Positions 15,612-24,180 of a DNA stretch of 33,818 nucleotides are shown here, piece after piece (position 1 is the stretch's first letter; every line of letters begins with the position of its first letter). The notes below the pieces were generated by a model. The model was given only the letters and a program-made list of their open reading frames with translations, did not search any database and was not told the origin of the DNA. This DNA comes from Cohnella sp. GbtcB17 (GTDB lineage: Bacteria > Bacillota > Bacilli > Paenibacillales > Paenibacillaceae), in NCBI RefSeq assembly GCF_019091135.1, contig NZ_JAGXJW010000020.1, positions 63,345 through 97,162 on the forward strand. Direction: 5' to 3'. The translations under genes were made by a program, and so were the position numbers.

Positions 15612-17341
15612 ATGTATCAGTCTGCTTTGTTCGCCCCGACGATGCGGGAGGTTCCTTCGGATGCCGAAGCGGCCAGCCATCGTTTGATGCTGCGCGCGGG
15701 GTTCATTCGTCCGGTCGCGTCGGGCGTCTACACGTTTCTTCCGCTGGGCTGGCGGGTGCTCCGCAACATCTCGGCGATCGTGCGCGAGGAGCTGGAGCGC
15801 GCAGGCGCGCAGGAGATGCTGATGCCCGCCTTGCAGCCGGCGGAGCTATGGCGAACATCGGGGCGGTACGCGGCGTACGGGCCCGAGCTCATCAGGTTCA
15901 AGGATCGCGGCGATCGGGACTTCGTGCTGGGACCGACGCATGAGGAGGTCGTCACTGCGCTGATCGCGGACGAGGTGAATTCGTACCGACAGCTCCCGAT
16001 GACGTTATACCAGATTCAAACCAAATTCAGGGACGAGCGGCGTCCGCGGTTTGGACTGCTGCGAGGCAGGGAGTTTCTGATGATGGATGCCTACTCGTTC
16101 GGTGAAAATGAAGAAAGCCTGGATGCGGCATACGAGGACATGTACGAGGCCTATGAGCGGATTTTCGCGCGCTGCGGATTGGAGGTCCGGGGCGTCGAGG
16201 CCGATTCGGGCGCGATCGGCGGAGAAGGCGGTTCGCACGAGTTCATGGCGATGGCCGACGTCGGCGAGGATACGATCGCTTTTTGCGCGTATTGCGGATA
16301 TTCGGCGAATTTGGAGAAAGCCGAGGTCGGAAGGCGGGAGAGCGAGAGGCGAACGGATGCTGCGAAAGAGGGAGCGGCAGCTTCGCCGGAGCTCGTTCAT
16401 ACGCCCGACGCGCGAACGATCGAGCAGTTAGCGGCGGCGTTGGGCGTAGCGGCCTACGAGACGATCAAGACGCTCCTGCTGGTCGCGGACGGGAGCGCGA
16501 TCGCGGTCGCGATTCGCGGAGATCATGAGGTAAACGAGATCAAACTCAAGCGCCTGCTGGGCGTGGAGACGCTGGAGATGGCGGATGCGGCGACCATCGC
16601 ATCGCATGCGGCTGCTCCGGCAGGCTTTCTCGGTCCGATCGGATTAGACCTGCCGCTGTGGGTCGACTTCGCAGTGGCGGATATGGCGGCAGGCATAACC
16701 GGCGCGAACCAAGCGGAGTACCACCTGCGCGGCGTCGTGCCAGGCCGCGATTTCTCGCTGGCGCGGGTGGGCGATCTGCGCAACGCGGAGGCGGGCGATC
16801 CCTGTCCGCGCTGCGCGGAAGGCCGGCTCGACATGCGCAAAGGCATCGAGATCGGCCATGTGTTCAAGCTGGGAACGAAGTACAGCGTTCCGCTGCATGC
16901 GGACTTCGCGGATGCGAGGGAGCGTCGTCGCCGATCGTCATGGGCTGCTACGGCATCGGCATCTCCCGCATGATGTCGGCCGTCGCGGAGCAGCATCGCG
17001 ACGAGCGGGGCTTCCGCTGGCCGGTGGCGGTCGCGCCTTTTCAGGCACATATCGTGCCCGTATCCTGGAAGGATGCGTCGCAGCGAGCGCTTGCGGAAGA
17101 GCTATACCGGACGCTTCAAGCGGGCGGCGTCGACGTGCTGCTCGACGACCGGGACGAACGCCTCGGCGTTAAGCTGAAGGACGCCGATCTGTTCGGCATC
17201 CCGAGTCGCATCGTCGTCGGCAAGCGCGCGGGAGAGGGAGTCGTCGAGTATGCGGAACGCTCGCAGTCGGGAGCCGAAGCGATCTCCGCGGCGGATGCAG
17301 CCGAGCGCAGCAGGCAGCGGGCGGCAATGACGCTTCGTTAG
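15612..17341 (+). pseudogene. proS: Proline--tRNA ligase, interrupted by a one-base frameshift
   Basis: ProRS charges tRNA-Pro. The first frame (15612-16973) has the bacterial-type class II core with TKFRDERRPRFGLLRGREF, and the inserted YbaK-like editing domain at about residues 255-390. Homology then continues in another frame to 17341, with SPIVMGCYGIGISRMM, the anticodon-binding domain and LLDDRDERLGVKLKDADL. Restoring one G in the GGG at 16918-16920 joins the halves into a normal protein of about 576 residues with no other defect. A sequencing error or a recent mutation are both possible. ProRS is essential unless a second copy exists. The start follows GGGAGGT, behind a proline T-box. 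Confidence 0.93.
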
Positions 17342-17432
17342 GCCATATGGGACCGGCTACTCGCAGCAACTCGCATAGATCCTGCCCGGCTCGGACAAGG
17401 ACATCCGTTCAAGCGTCTGGTTCGCCTGTGCG

Positions 17433-18029
17433 CTATTCGGCTTTGAACAGCCCGTCCAGATGCGCGGATACGATCCGCATCAGACCGGCGGGCTCCAGAT
17501 GCTCGGCGTAGGTCGTATAGTGGACGACCAGCCCGTCGGCGAGCGCATGCAGCCGGCGGGCCTCGAGCTCCGGATCGATGCCGGGCCGGGCGAGGCCCTG
17601 CTCGCACAGGTCGGCGATCATGCGCTTGAAGCCTTCGTACAGCGCCTCGTGAACTTCATGGCTGAGCGCGCGGATCGCGGGATCGGACACCGCCTTGCCC
17701 GCGAACGCTAGCCAGACTTCGGATTCCGCGAGGCGCTCTTCGTCGAGCGGGGCGAGCTGCGCGATGATCAGCTCGATGTCCGTTCGCGCATGTCCGGTCA
17801 GCGGCAGGGCGTCGATTCGCGCGCGGACCCGCCCGATGAGCAGACGCATCGCATAGGCGAGCAAATCATGCTGCGCGTCGAAGTAATGCCGCAGCGCGCC
17901 GAGCGTCAGGCCGGCCTCCTCGGCGACTCTTCTGACGGATGCGCTCTCGATTCCCTCGCGCCGGACGAGGCGCAAGACGGCTTCAGCGATATGCTGTTTT
18001 CGTTTCTCATGATCGACGATTTTAGGCAT
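17433..18029 (-). CDS. TetR family transcriptional regulator
   Basis: The 198-residue repressor has an N-terminal TetR helix-turn-helix (about residues 10-55, with VRRVAEEAGLTLGALRHYF) and a helical C-terminal ligand-binding domain of the BetI-like type (WLAFAGKAVSDPAIR). It is transcribed away from the small membrane-protein gene at 18121. The shared 91-base spacer holds two matching palindromes, so it probably represses both itself and that neighbour. The inducer is unknown. It starts with ATG at 18029. Confidence 0.92.
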   Translation of the reverse strand: MPKIVDHEKRKQHIAEAVLRLVRREGIESASVRRVAEEAGLTLGALRHYFDAQHDLLAYAMRLLIGRVRARIDALPLTGHARTDIELIIAQLAPLDEERLAESEVWLAFAGKAVSDPAIRALSHEVHEALYEGFKRMIADLCEQGLARPGIDPELEARRLHALADGLVVHYTTYAEHLEPAGLMRIVSAHLDGLFKAE

Positions 18030-18035
18030 GTCCTT

Positions 18036-18099
18036 ATTATAATACGATTGTATTATTAAAAAAAGCTGGTATAATCGAGCTTAATTAATACAACTGTAT
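18036..18099. promoter_or_regulatory. Divergent promoter region with two TetR operator-like palindromes
   Basis: Two copies of ATACnnnnGTAT are present: 18042-18053 (centre GATT, with outer bases extending the symmetry over 18039-18056) and 18088-18099 (centre AACT). Between them TGGTATAAT (18067-18075) is an extended -10 for the rightward gene, with TTGTAT in the first palindrome as a possible -35. On the other strand TATAAT at 18036-18041 could serve the TetR gene. The first site would block RNA polymerase binding and the second lies just past the start. Confidence 0.65.
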
Positions 18100-18120
18100 C
18101 GTAAAAGGGAGGGGCTTGCG

Positions 18121-18660
18121 TTGATCGGCGTCATCATCGGCTGCGAAATCGCTTTTTGGGTGTTCATTTTGGCGGGGCTGACGTGCCGTTATCTTCTTAA
18201 ATGGAAAAAGACCGGCTCCGCGCTGCTCCTGCTGACGCCGGTCGTCGACATCGTCCTGCTCGCGGTGACGGTCGCCCACTTGAGACAGGGTGCCGAAGCG
18301 ACGTTTGCGCACGGGCTCTCTGCGGTGTATATCGGCGTCTCGATCGCATTCGGTCATGCGATGATCCGATGGGCCGACGAACGCTTCGCCCATCGGTTCG
18401 CCGGTGGCGCGGCGCCGAAGCCCAAGGCGAGATTCGGACGCGAGCATGCGCGGCAGGAGCGCCTCGGCTGGTTCAAGCATTTGCTCGCTTGGGCGATCGG
18501 CTGTCTCTGTCTGGCCGGCATGATCTATCTCGTCGACGACGCGAACAGCACAGATCAGCTCGTCCAGATCATCCGGCTCTGGTCGGTCGTACTCGGCATC
18601 GACTTTTTGATCAGCTTCAGCTACACCCTTTCTCCCAAAAAAGAGAAGCGCGAGTCCTGA
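18121..18660 (+). CDS. Small integral membrane protein of unknown function
   Basis: This 179-residue protein has about five predicted membrane helices: near residues 3-22, 33-52, 66-84, 119-138 and 151-170. A basic, Ala/Lys-rich cytoplasmic loop lies at about 90-118 (APKPKARFGREHARQE). The TTG start is supported by GGGAGGGG 5-6 bases upstream and by the absence of a better in-frame start. I do not recognise the family with confidence. Divergent pairing with a TetR regulator is typical of drug- or stress-inducible membrane proteins, but no transport motif is seen. Confidence 0.82.
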   Translation: MIGVIIGCEIAFWVFILAGLTCRYLLKWKKTGSALLLLTPVVDIVLLAVTVAHLRQGAEATFAHGLSAVYIGVSIAFGHAMIRWADERFAHRFAGGAAPKPKARFGREHARQERLGWFKHLLAWAIGCLCLAGMIYLVDDANSTDQLVQIIRLWSVVLGIDFLISFSYTLSPKKEKRES

Positions 18661-18758
18661 CCGTCCCGCGCCGGATCCCGATCATCTTTTCCCCTGCCCG
18701 CTAATAGGATGAGATAACGGCGCATAGGCCGAATCATCGGGCGAAGGGCGGGAGCGGC

Positions 18759-19853
18759 ATGTGGATATGGCTGGCGTTTATGGTTCCGGCGTGCGCCGCG
18801 GGCTTTGTCCTTTTCCGAAGAAATACGATTCCGCAGGCATCGTCGCAGTCTTCAGACGCATCCCGGCTGTCGGTCGTCATTCCGGCCAGGAACGAAGAGG
18901 AAAACTTGCCGCACCTGCTCTCGTCGCTCCGCGCGCAGCGCTATAGGCCGTACGAGATCATCGTCGTCGACGACGGTTCGACGGACCGGACAGGCCCGAT
19001 TGCCGAGGCATATGGCGCGACGCTCGTCCGCGGTCTGCCGCTGCCGGAAGGCTGGACGGGCAAAAATTGGGCGGTGTGGACCGGCTATTTGCGGTCGACG
19101 GGCGACCTGATCGCGTTTCTGGATGCGGACGTGCGGCTGGCGCCGGACGCGCTCGGCGCGCTGGTAGAAGCGAGGTCCCGGACGAGCGGGGTCGTCTCCG
19201 TCGTTCCTTACCATTACACGGAAAAGCTGTACGAGCGGCTGGCGCTGGTTCCGAACCTGCTCGGCCTGTTTGCGTTTACTTCGCCGTTCGAGCGGACCAA
19301 TCCGCAGAAGGGGCTGTACGGTTCCTGCATCCTGACTTCGCGCAAGGATTACGATCGGGCGAAAGGACATGAGGGCGTAAAGGCCGAGCTTCTGGACGAC
19401 TTGACGCTCGGGGCGCGGTTCGCCGAAGCCGGCGTGCCGGTCACGAACTTTATCGGCCGCGGTCTGGTGTCGTTTCGCATGTATCCGGGCGGAATTCGCA
19501 GCGAGGTCGAGGGCTTCGGCAAAGGCGCCGTGCAAAGCACGGGCAAGCTCGCCAAGCCGACAGTGCTGCTCGTCGCCTTGTGGCTGGTCGGTTTAATTTG
19601 CGCCGAAGCCGCGCCATTTGTCCTTCATACGGCCGGAGCGCCCATATGGGCGGCCGGCTATTTGCTGTACACACTTCAGATTTACTATTTCGCCCGGCAT
19701 ATCGGGCGCTTCGGGCTTTGGCTGCCGGCGCTTCATCCGCTCAGCACGGTGTTTTTCCTGTATATCATGCTTTACTCGTCGTATCGCGTCCTGTTCGTCG
19801 GACATGTGCCTTGGAAAGGGAGAAAAATCCGCGTCGGGGGCGATCGCAAGTGA
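18759..19853 (+). CDS. Family 2 glycosyltransferase, CrtQ-like
   Basis: The 364-residue membrane-associated enzyme has an N-terminal helix, a GT-A catalytic domain and C-terminal membrane helices (about 270-345). Visible motifs are VVIPARNEEENLPHLL near residue 40, IVVDDGSTDRT near 68 and the metal-binding FLDADVRLA near 118. It resembles, from memory, the carotenoid glycosyltransferase CrtQ of Staphylococcus aureus, including LVSFRMYPGGIRSEVEGFGKG and the PWKGRK ending. No carotenoid synthase or desaturase lies in the window, so the acceptor lipid is unknown. The stop overlaps the GTG of the next gene, so the two are translationally coupled. Confidence 0.88.
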   Translation: MWIWLAFMVPACAAGFVLFRRNTIPQASSQSSDASRLSVVIPARNEEENLPHLLSSLRAQRYRPYEIIVVDDGSTDRTGPIAEAYGATLVRGLPLPEGWTGKNWAVWTGYLRSTGDLIAFLDADVRLAPDALGALVEARSRTSGVVSVVPYHYTEKLYERLALVPNLLGLFAFTSPFERTNPQKGLYGSCILTSRKDYDRAKGHEGVKAELLDDLTLGARFAEAGVPVTNFIGRGLVSFRMYPGGIRSEVEGFGKGAVQSTGKLAKPTVLLVALWLVGLICAEAAPFVLHTAGAPIWAAGYLLYTLQIYYFARHIGRFGLWLPALHPLSTVFFLYIMLYSSYRVLFVGHVPWKGRKIRVGGDRK

Positions 19854-20470
19854 CGGCGCTCCTCTGGTCGGCGGCGCTGTTCCTGTGCGGCTCGCTCATG
19901 TTCTCCTACTGGCTGGGCCTCGCGGCGCGCAGCAACCTTCGCGAGATCGGCGACGGCAACCCCGGCGCCCTGAATTTGTGGCGGGCAGCCGGCTTCGCTT
20001 ACGGCCTCTTCGGCATTGCGCTCGATTTCGCCAAAGGCTTCGCGCCCGTCGCCTTCATGCTCGCTTCAGGGCGCATGCCGGGGTACGCAGCCGCCGCCGC
20101 TTCCTTGATGCCCGTGCTCGGGCATGCCTTCTCCCCATTCCTGCGGGGAAGAGGCGGCAAAGCGATCGCGACCACATTCGGCGTCTGGTGCGCGCTCTCG
20201 TTCGAGGGCGCGCTCGCCTATGCGGTCATCCTCGCCATCCTGCTCTTGGGCGGCCGTCTGACGCGCGGCACAAAGAAGGCGTCCGCCGAAGCGGACGCCT
20301 TCCAGGTCGTGCTGGGAATGCTGCTGCTGTTCGTCTACGCGCTCGCCCGGGCGTTCCCGGCGCCGATCGCGGCATTTTCGCTGACGAATGCGCTGCTGCT
20401 CGCCTTTACGCATCGGCGCGAGCTGCGGCGGTTGGTCGCGCGCAGGGGAGCGGATCGCATGCGTCGCTGA
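19850..20470 (+). CDS. PlsY-like glycerol-3-phosphate acyltransferase family protein
   Basis: This 206-residue integral membrane protein keeps the order of PlsY motifs: REIGDGNPGALNLWRAAG near residue 26, DFAKGFAPV near 58 and VLGHAFSPFLRGRGGKAIATTFG near 85. PlsY transfers acyl groups from acyl-phosphate to glycerol-3-phosphate. The first motif is a variant of the usual SGNIGATN form, suggesting a paralogue rather than the housekeeping enzyme. The GTG at 19850 overlaps the preceding TGA; an open frame running upstream to 19580 lies within the glycosyltransferase gene. The pairing hints at a modified glycolipid, which is inference. Confidence 0.87.
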   Translation: MTALLWSAALFLCGSLMFSYWLGLAARSNLREIGDGNPGALNLWRAAGFAYGLFGIALDFAKGFAPVAFMLASGRMPGYAAAAASLMPVLGHAFSPFLRGRGGKAIATTFGVWCALSFEGALAYAVILAILLLGGRLTRGTKKASAEADAFQVVLGMLLLFVYALARAFPAPIAAFSLTNALLLAFTHRRELRRLVARRGADRMRR

Positions 20471-20499
20471 CATGCGGCTCCAGGTGCGCCATGCTACCA

Positions 20500-20705
20500 A
20501 GGTGGCACGCGCCTGGCGGAGATAGCGGCACCGCGTGCCGCTAATGCCCACATTGGCGCGCGGCATGGCGGGCTAGCGGCACCGCATGCCGCTAATGCCC
20601 ACAATGGCACCGCGCATGGCGGAGATAGCGGCATCGCATGCCGCTAATGCCCACATTGGCACCGCGCATGGGCGGAGATAGCGGCACCGCATGCCGCTAA
20701 TGCCC
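20500..20705. repeat. Tandem hairpin array A, four units of 51-53 bp
   Basis: Four hairpin units begin at 20523, 20574, 20626 and 20679 (steps of 51, 52 and 53 bp), preceded by the tail of a fifth from about 20500. Each has the inverted repeat TAGCGGCA...TGCCGCTA around a 5-base loop, followed by ATGCCCAC, and then a conserved spacer of the type TTGGCACCGCGCATGGCGGAGA. The array fills the gap between the convergent PlsY-like and MFS genes, where no ordinary terminator is seen, so the hairpins may end or protect both transcripts. Confidence 0.9.
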
Positions 20706-20724
20706 ACGTCGCAACGGAAGCGCC

Positions 20725-21987
20725 TTAGGCGCTCGTCTGCGCCATGCCTTCGGCGGCGTGCACCGGCGGGCGCTGTCTGACGATCGCCAGCATCGCGAAC
20801 GTGCCGATCAGGAACAGGGCGCCGGCCGCCGAGAAGATGATCTCGAGCGGGAAGGACTTCTTGAGCGCGCCGGCTGCGGACATCGAGATGACCATCATGC
20901 CGGTGAACATCGGGCTCAGCACGCCGTTGACGCGGCCGATGATCGTCGGCTTGGACCACTTGAGGATCATCGTGCTGATGCCGATGTGGATGCAAGGGAA
21001 GACGAGGCCGTTGATGAACTGGACGACCAGCGTCAGCGGCACGCTCGTGGAGTAGCCGACGATTACGGTGCAGACTGCGCCGAAGAACATGCCTGTAGCA
21101 AGCAGCGCTTGCGGCGGCACCTTCTGGGCGAACGCCGCGACGAGTCCGCCGCCGATGAGCATCGCGCCGCCGCTGACCATGAGCATGTACTGGAGGAAGT
21201 CCTCCGGCTTGCCGAGCCGCTCGGTGACGACGAAGAGGTTGAGCGCCTGGGCGGTACCGACGGCGAGGCCTGCCAGAAGGAAGGCCAGTCCGAGCATGCG
21301 AAGCACGGGGCTCTGCCAGACGTAGCTGAAGCCTTCGACGAATTCTCGGCGGAAATGACTCTGCGCCGCATTGCGTTCCTGCGGCAGGTCGGCGGGCAGC
21401 CGGACGAGCACGGTCGCGGACAGCAGGAACGCGACGCCCATGACGGCGATCGACGTCTCCAGCCCGAAGCGGCTGTAGGCGAACGTGCCGAGCATCGGCC
21501 CGAGCACCATGAAGATGGCCATCAGCGACTGGAAGATGGCCATGCCCTGCTGCATCTGGGCTTCCGGCACATGCTGCTTGAACAGGCGCATGCCGGACGG
21601 CTGGGAGAACTGCGACAGGATGGCGGATATAAACGTGACGAGATAGACGGCATGCCATGTGCCGAAGTGAATGCTGAGCAGCACGACGAATACCGAGACG
21701 GCGGACAGCAGGTCGCACCAGACCATCGTGCGCTTCGGCCGCCAGCGGTCGGCGAAGGTGCCGCCGATGAACGAGAAGACGAAGATCGGGGCGAACTCGG
21801 CCACGCTGATAAGCGAGATGGCGTAGGGATCGTTGTCCGTCTTGGCCGCGACATACAGCAGGATCGCGAAGTTGCGGACCCAGATGCCGATTTGAAGCAG
21901 GACGTTGGACAGAAGGATCGTTTGCAGGAAGCGGCTCGACAGCAGGCCGGGCGGCTTTCCCGTTGCGGCAGGGGATGCCGGATTCAT
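20725..21987 (-). CDS. Major facilitator superfamily transporter, EntS/macrolide-efflux type
   Basis: The 420-residue inner-membrane protein has about twelve hydrophobic helices and the cytoplasmic GGTFADRWRPKRTMVWCDL loop that marks the MFS motif between helices 2 and 3. It resembles the MFS_3 group, which includes siderophore and macrolide exporters, but the substrate cannot be told from sequence. A GTG at 21999 overlaps the ribosome-binding site TAAGGAG, so the ATG at 21987, 11 bases after it, is preferred. The 3' end faces repeat array A. Confidence 0.9.
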   Translation of the reverse strand: MNPASPAATGKPPGLLSSRFLQTILLSNVLLQIGIWVRNFAILLYVAAKTDNDPYAISLISVAEFAPIFVFSFIGGTFADRWRPKRTMVWCDLLSAVSVFVVLLSIHFGTWHAVYLVTFISAILSQFSQPSGMRLFKQHVPEAQMQQGMAIFQSLMAIFMVLGPMLGTFAYSRFGLETSIAVMGVAFLLSATVLVRLPADLPQERNAAQSHFRREFVEGFSYVWQSPVLRMLGLAFLLAGLAVGTAQALNLFVVTERLGKPEDFLQYMLMVSGGAMLIGGGLVAAFAQKVPPQALLATGMFFGAVCTVIVGYSTSVPLTLVVQFINGLVFPCIHIGISTMILKWSKPTIIGRVNGVLSPMFTGMMVISMSAAGALKKSFPLEIIFSAAGALFLIGTFAMLAIVRQRPPVHAAEGMAQTSA

Positions 21988-22222
21988 GGGTTCATACACT
22001 CCTTAATCTTGGGGGGCGTTCATAGCTTGGCAGCCGGTTTTCACAAAGTAAACGCTTAAACGGCCCGCTTTGTTGCTCGATTTTACCATACCATACGTTT
22101 GCTGCGGACATTTCTTTTGGATTGCTCTATTTTTCGCTTTCAGCGCGCTTTCCTCACTTCATTTCCGGCTCCGGTCTGACGACATACAGGTTATATTCTC
22201 TTACACAAGGAGTCATGCCCCG
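21988..22222. other. Divergent intergenic region between the MFS and YfmS-like genes
   Basis: Both genes are transcribed outward from this 235-base region, which is richer in A and T than its flanks. AAGGAG (22207-22212) is the ribosome-binding site for the rightward gene. No -35/-10 pair can be fixed with confidence. An open frame from 22070 encodes a hydrophobic stretch ahead of the soluble receptor, but it lacks a ribosome-binding site. Confidence 0.4.
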
Positions 22223-23047
22223 ATGCCGACGATGCTGGAGCACGTATTAGCCGCCATTCCCGTTTACAAACAAAGCTACACCGACGAACCCGTCGTGATC
22301 GTGGTCGATCGGACCGAGGTCGTTCATTTCGAGAAAGCTTCGTTCTACCCGTCCGGCATCCCCGAAGGTACGCCGGTGTCGGCACTGCAAGGGACGGTCA
22401 TCGTCAAGGCGCTCGAGCTGGGCGAGCGCGTCGTGGAGGAGCGGGACGCTTCGCGGTTCGGCATCGCCTACCTGTCTGTGGCGAGCCCGATCCGGGAGAA
22501 CGGCGAAGTCGTCGGGGCGATCGGCTTCATCGTTCCGAATACGCGGCTGGATTCGCTGCGCGCGAGCGCGACCGAATTGTCGGGCGTCATCGAAGAATTG
22601 TCGGCGACGGGGCAGGAGATAACGGAGGCGGGCGCGCATATCGCGGCGCGGCTGCAGGAGCAGGCGGCGGAGTCGGCGCAGCTGCTCGAGCGGCTCAAGA
22701 AGGCGGGCTCCGTGCTCGCTTCGGTGAAGGAGATCGCGGAGCAGAGCCAGCTGCTCGGCCTGAACGCGGCGACCGAAGCGGCGCGCGCCGGCGAGCAGGG
22801 GCTCGGCTTCGGCATTGTGGCTACGGAGATTCGCAAGCTCGGCGATTACAGCAAGGCGGCCGTATCGCAGATCACCGAGCTGTTCCGGTCGATGGAGGAG
22901 AGCATCCGCGCGATGGACCGCACGGTCGGGGAAATCGCCAAGGAGTCCAAAGCAGCCTCTGCGGGCATGGACGAATTCGGCAGCGCCTTCGCGCATATCG
23001 CGGAAGTTGCCGGGCAGCTATCGGACGCGGCCAACTACGGCAAATAA
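22223..23047 (+). CDS. Soluble chemoreceptor, YfmS-like
   Basis: The 274-residue cytoplasmic chemoreceptor has no membrane helix or HAMP domain. An N-terminal sensor domain (residues 1-115, containing VVIVVDRTEVVHF and IAYLSVASPIRENGEVVGAIGF) is PAS/Cache-like in pattern. A shortened signalling coiled coil follows, keeping the CheA/CheW contact tip SQLLGLNAATEAARAGEQGLGF. It resembles Bacillus YfmS, recalled as a soluble receptor of similar size. The ATG at 22223 has AAGGAG 10 bases before it. Its stop overlaps the end of the convergent gene by 13 bases. Its intact tip contrasts with the gap in the receptor at 3110-4645. Confidence 0.87.
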   Translation: MPTMLEHVLAAIPVYKQSYTDEPVVIVVDRTEVVHFEKASFYPSGIPEGTPVSALQGTVIVKALELGERVVEERDASRFGIAYLSVASPIRENGEVVGAIGFIVPNTRLDSLRASATELSGVIEELSATGQEITEAGAHIAARLQEQAAESAQLLERLKKAGSVLASVKEIAEQSQLLGLNAATEAARAGEQGLGFGIVATEIRKLGDYSKAAVSQITELFRSMEESIRAMDRTVGEIAKESKAASAGMDEFGSAFAHIAEVAGQLSDAANYGK

Positions 23048-24180
23048 CGAGAGGGCATCGGCGTTGTCCGCGCGGTCTGCGGGTACCCGACCAGCTCCAT
23101 AAAGCCGTACCCCGCGATTCGCGCGGACGCTCCGCCGCCGTCTTGCTCGTCGCCTTCGAAGGCGACGACGCCTTCCCAGATCGCCCGCAGCGGCCCGAGC
23201 ACGGGCATCTCCTGTCCTTCCAGAAGCGGGACGACGCGAAGCGTCATGCCATAGTCGGGCAGCGATATCGTCCAGGCGACCGGATAGTCGGCGCCCGTCT
23301 CCGCGCTTTTCCAATGTCTCAAAGGTCTGAGCGATACCCGATCCGACGGTGCCGTCGATCCGTCAAGCCGGATGAGCCTGGCTTCGGTACGCGTTTTTTC
23401 GTCGGCTGCGGAATCCCCGCCGGCCGGCCGCAGCCGGCTGACGAGCAGCTCGCGACCGTCGGCCAATTGCAGACCGAACCAATCCCAACCCTCGCCCGCC
23501 AGCAATCCGTAGCTGCGTCCCCACTGATGATCGAACCAGCCTTCTCCGCGAAGCTTCTCCGCGCGGCCTTCTTCGTACAGTTCTCCATACACCCGGCTTC
23601 GCGTCTGGGAATAATAGCGCAGCCCGTTGAGCCCGCCGGTCTCGTCGATGACGGATAGGGGCTTGCTTGGCGCGAACTTCAGCCGCAGACGAGCCGTATC
23701 GGTCTCCAGCTTCAACTCGAAGTCCGCTTCGCCATCGTCCGCGAACGTCATCCGGTTAGTCCCGTAGGCGAGTCTGGTCGGCCGGGCGCCGACGGACGAC
23801 GACGGCATATAGCGATGCGGCGGCGGCAGGGCGTTCACGAGCAGCCGGCGGTAGATGTCCCACGTATGTTCGTCGGACGGATGCGCCAAGAGATAGGCCG
23901 GCAAGTAGACGCCCGCCATCTGGACCGCGAGCGAGCGGTCGAGCTCGGAGCGGCTCTCGAACCTCGCCCTGTCCAAGCGGACGAGCGAGTGGATGATATA
24001 ATGCCCTTTGGGAGCCGGCCATTCTCCGACGCGGAAAAATGAAGCCATGACGGCGTACCTCCCGCCTCTGCTCCCGGTCAGCAGGGCGTAGCAGTACCAC
24101 CATTCGACGTTGGACGACGGATGGGGGCCTGCGTCCTTGGGCAGCGTGATGAGACCGGAGCGGCCGATCATAAGTCGCAC
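23035..24180 (-). CDS. AttH/CrtC-like lipocalin-fold protein
   Basis: The 381-residue protein shows the marks of the AttH / carotenoid 1,2-hydratase (CrtC) family. These are PSSNVEWWYCYALL near residue 21, GEGWFDHQWG near 211, GWDWFGLQLADGREL near 228 and a C-terminal YGFMELVGYP. Family members bind or modify hydrophobic ligands, and most outside carotenoid clusters have no known reaction. No clear signal peptide is seen. The start is uncertain: GTG at 24180 lacks a ribosome-binding site, and an in-frame ATG at 24171 is an alternative. The 3' end overlaps the YfmS-like gene by 13 bases. Confidence 0.83.
   Translation of the reverse strand: MRLMIGRSGLITLPKDAGPHPSSNVEWWYCYALLTGSRGGRYAVMASFFRVGEWPAPKGHYIIHSLVRLDRARFESRSELDRSLAVQMAGVYLPAYLLAHPSDEHTWDIYRRLLVNALPPPHRYMPSSSVGARPTRLAYGTNRMTFADDGEADFELKLETDTARLRLKFAPSKPLSVIDETGGLNGLRYYSQTRSRVYGELYEEGRAEKLRGEGWFDHQWGRSYGLLAGEGWDWFGLQLADGRELLVSRLRPAGGDSAADEKTRTEARLIRLDGSTAPSDRVSLRPLRHWKSAETGADYPVAWTISLPDYGMTLRVVPLLEGQEMPVLGPLRAIWEGVVAFEGDEQDGGGASARIAGYGFMELVGYPQTARTTPMPSRYLP

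Noticed and set aside
13139..15613. An 824-codon open frame on the - strand opposite serC and serS
   Set aside because: It is antisense to two well-supported genes, has no ribosome-binding site or recognisable domain, and runs through the proS T-box. Such frames are common in GC-rich coding DNA.
16910..16930. Programmed ribosomal frameshifting in proS
   Set aside because: No slippery heptamer or evident downstream stimulator was seen, and a single missing G explains the shift more simply.
20500..20705. CRISPR array
   Set aside because: The units are self-complementary hairpins with conserved spacers, and no cas genes are present. The same holds for the arrays near 26400 and 33200.
20758..22059. 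A 433-codon + strand frame opposite the MFS transporter
   Set aside because: The product is almost entirely charged residues and His, the mirror image of membrane helices on the other strand.
22070..22222. An N-terminal membrane-anchored extension of the soluble chemoreceptor
   Set aside because: The frame is open and hydrophobic, but it has no ribosome-binding site, and AAGGAG is placed for the ATG at 22223.
18759..24180. A carotenoid biosynthesis cluster (CrtQ-like and CrtC-like genes in the same region)
   Set aside because: No phytoene or diapophytoene synthase or desaturase is present, the two genes are on opposite strands and separated by an exporter and a chemoreceptor, and the CrtC-like family is mostly not carotenoid-related.
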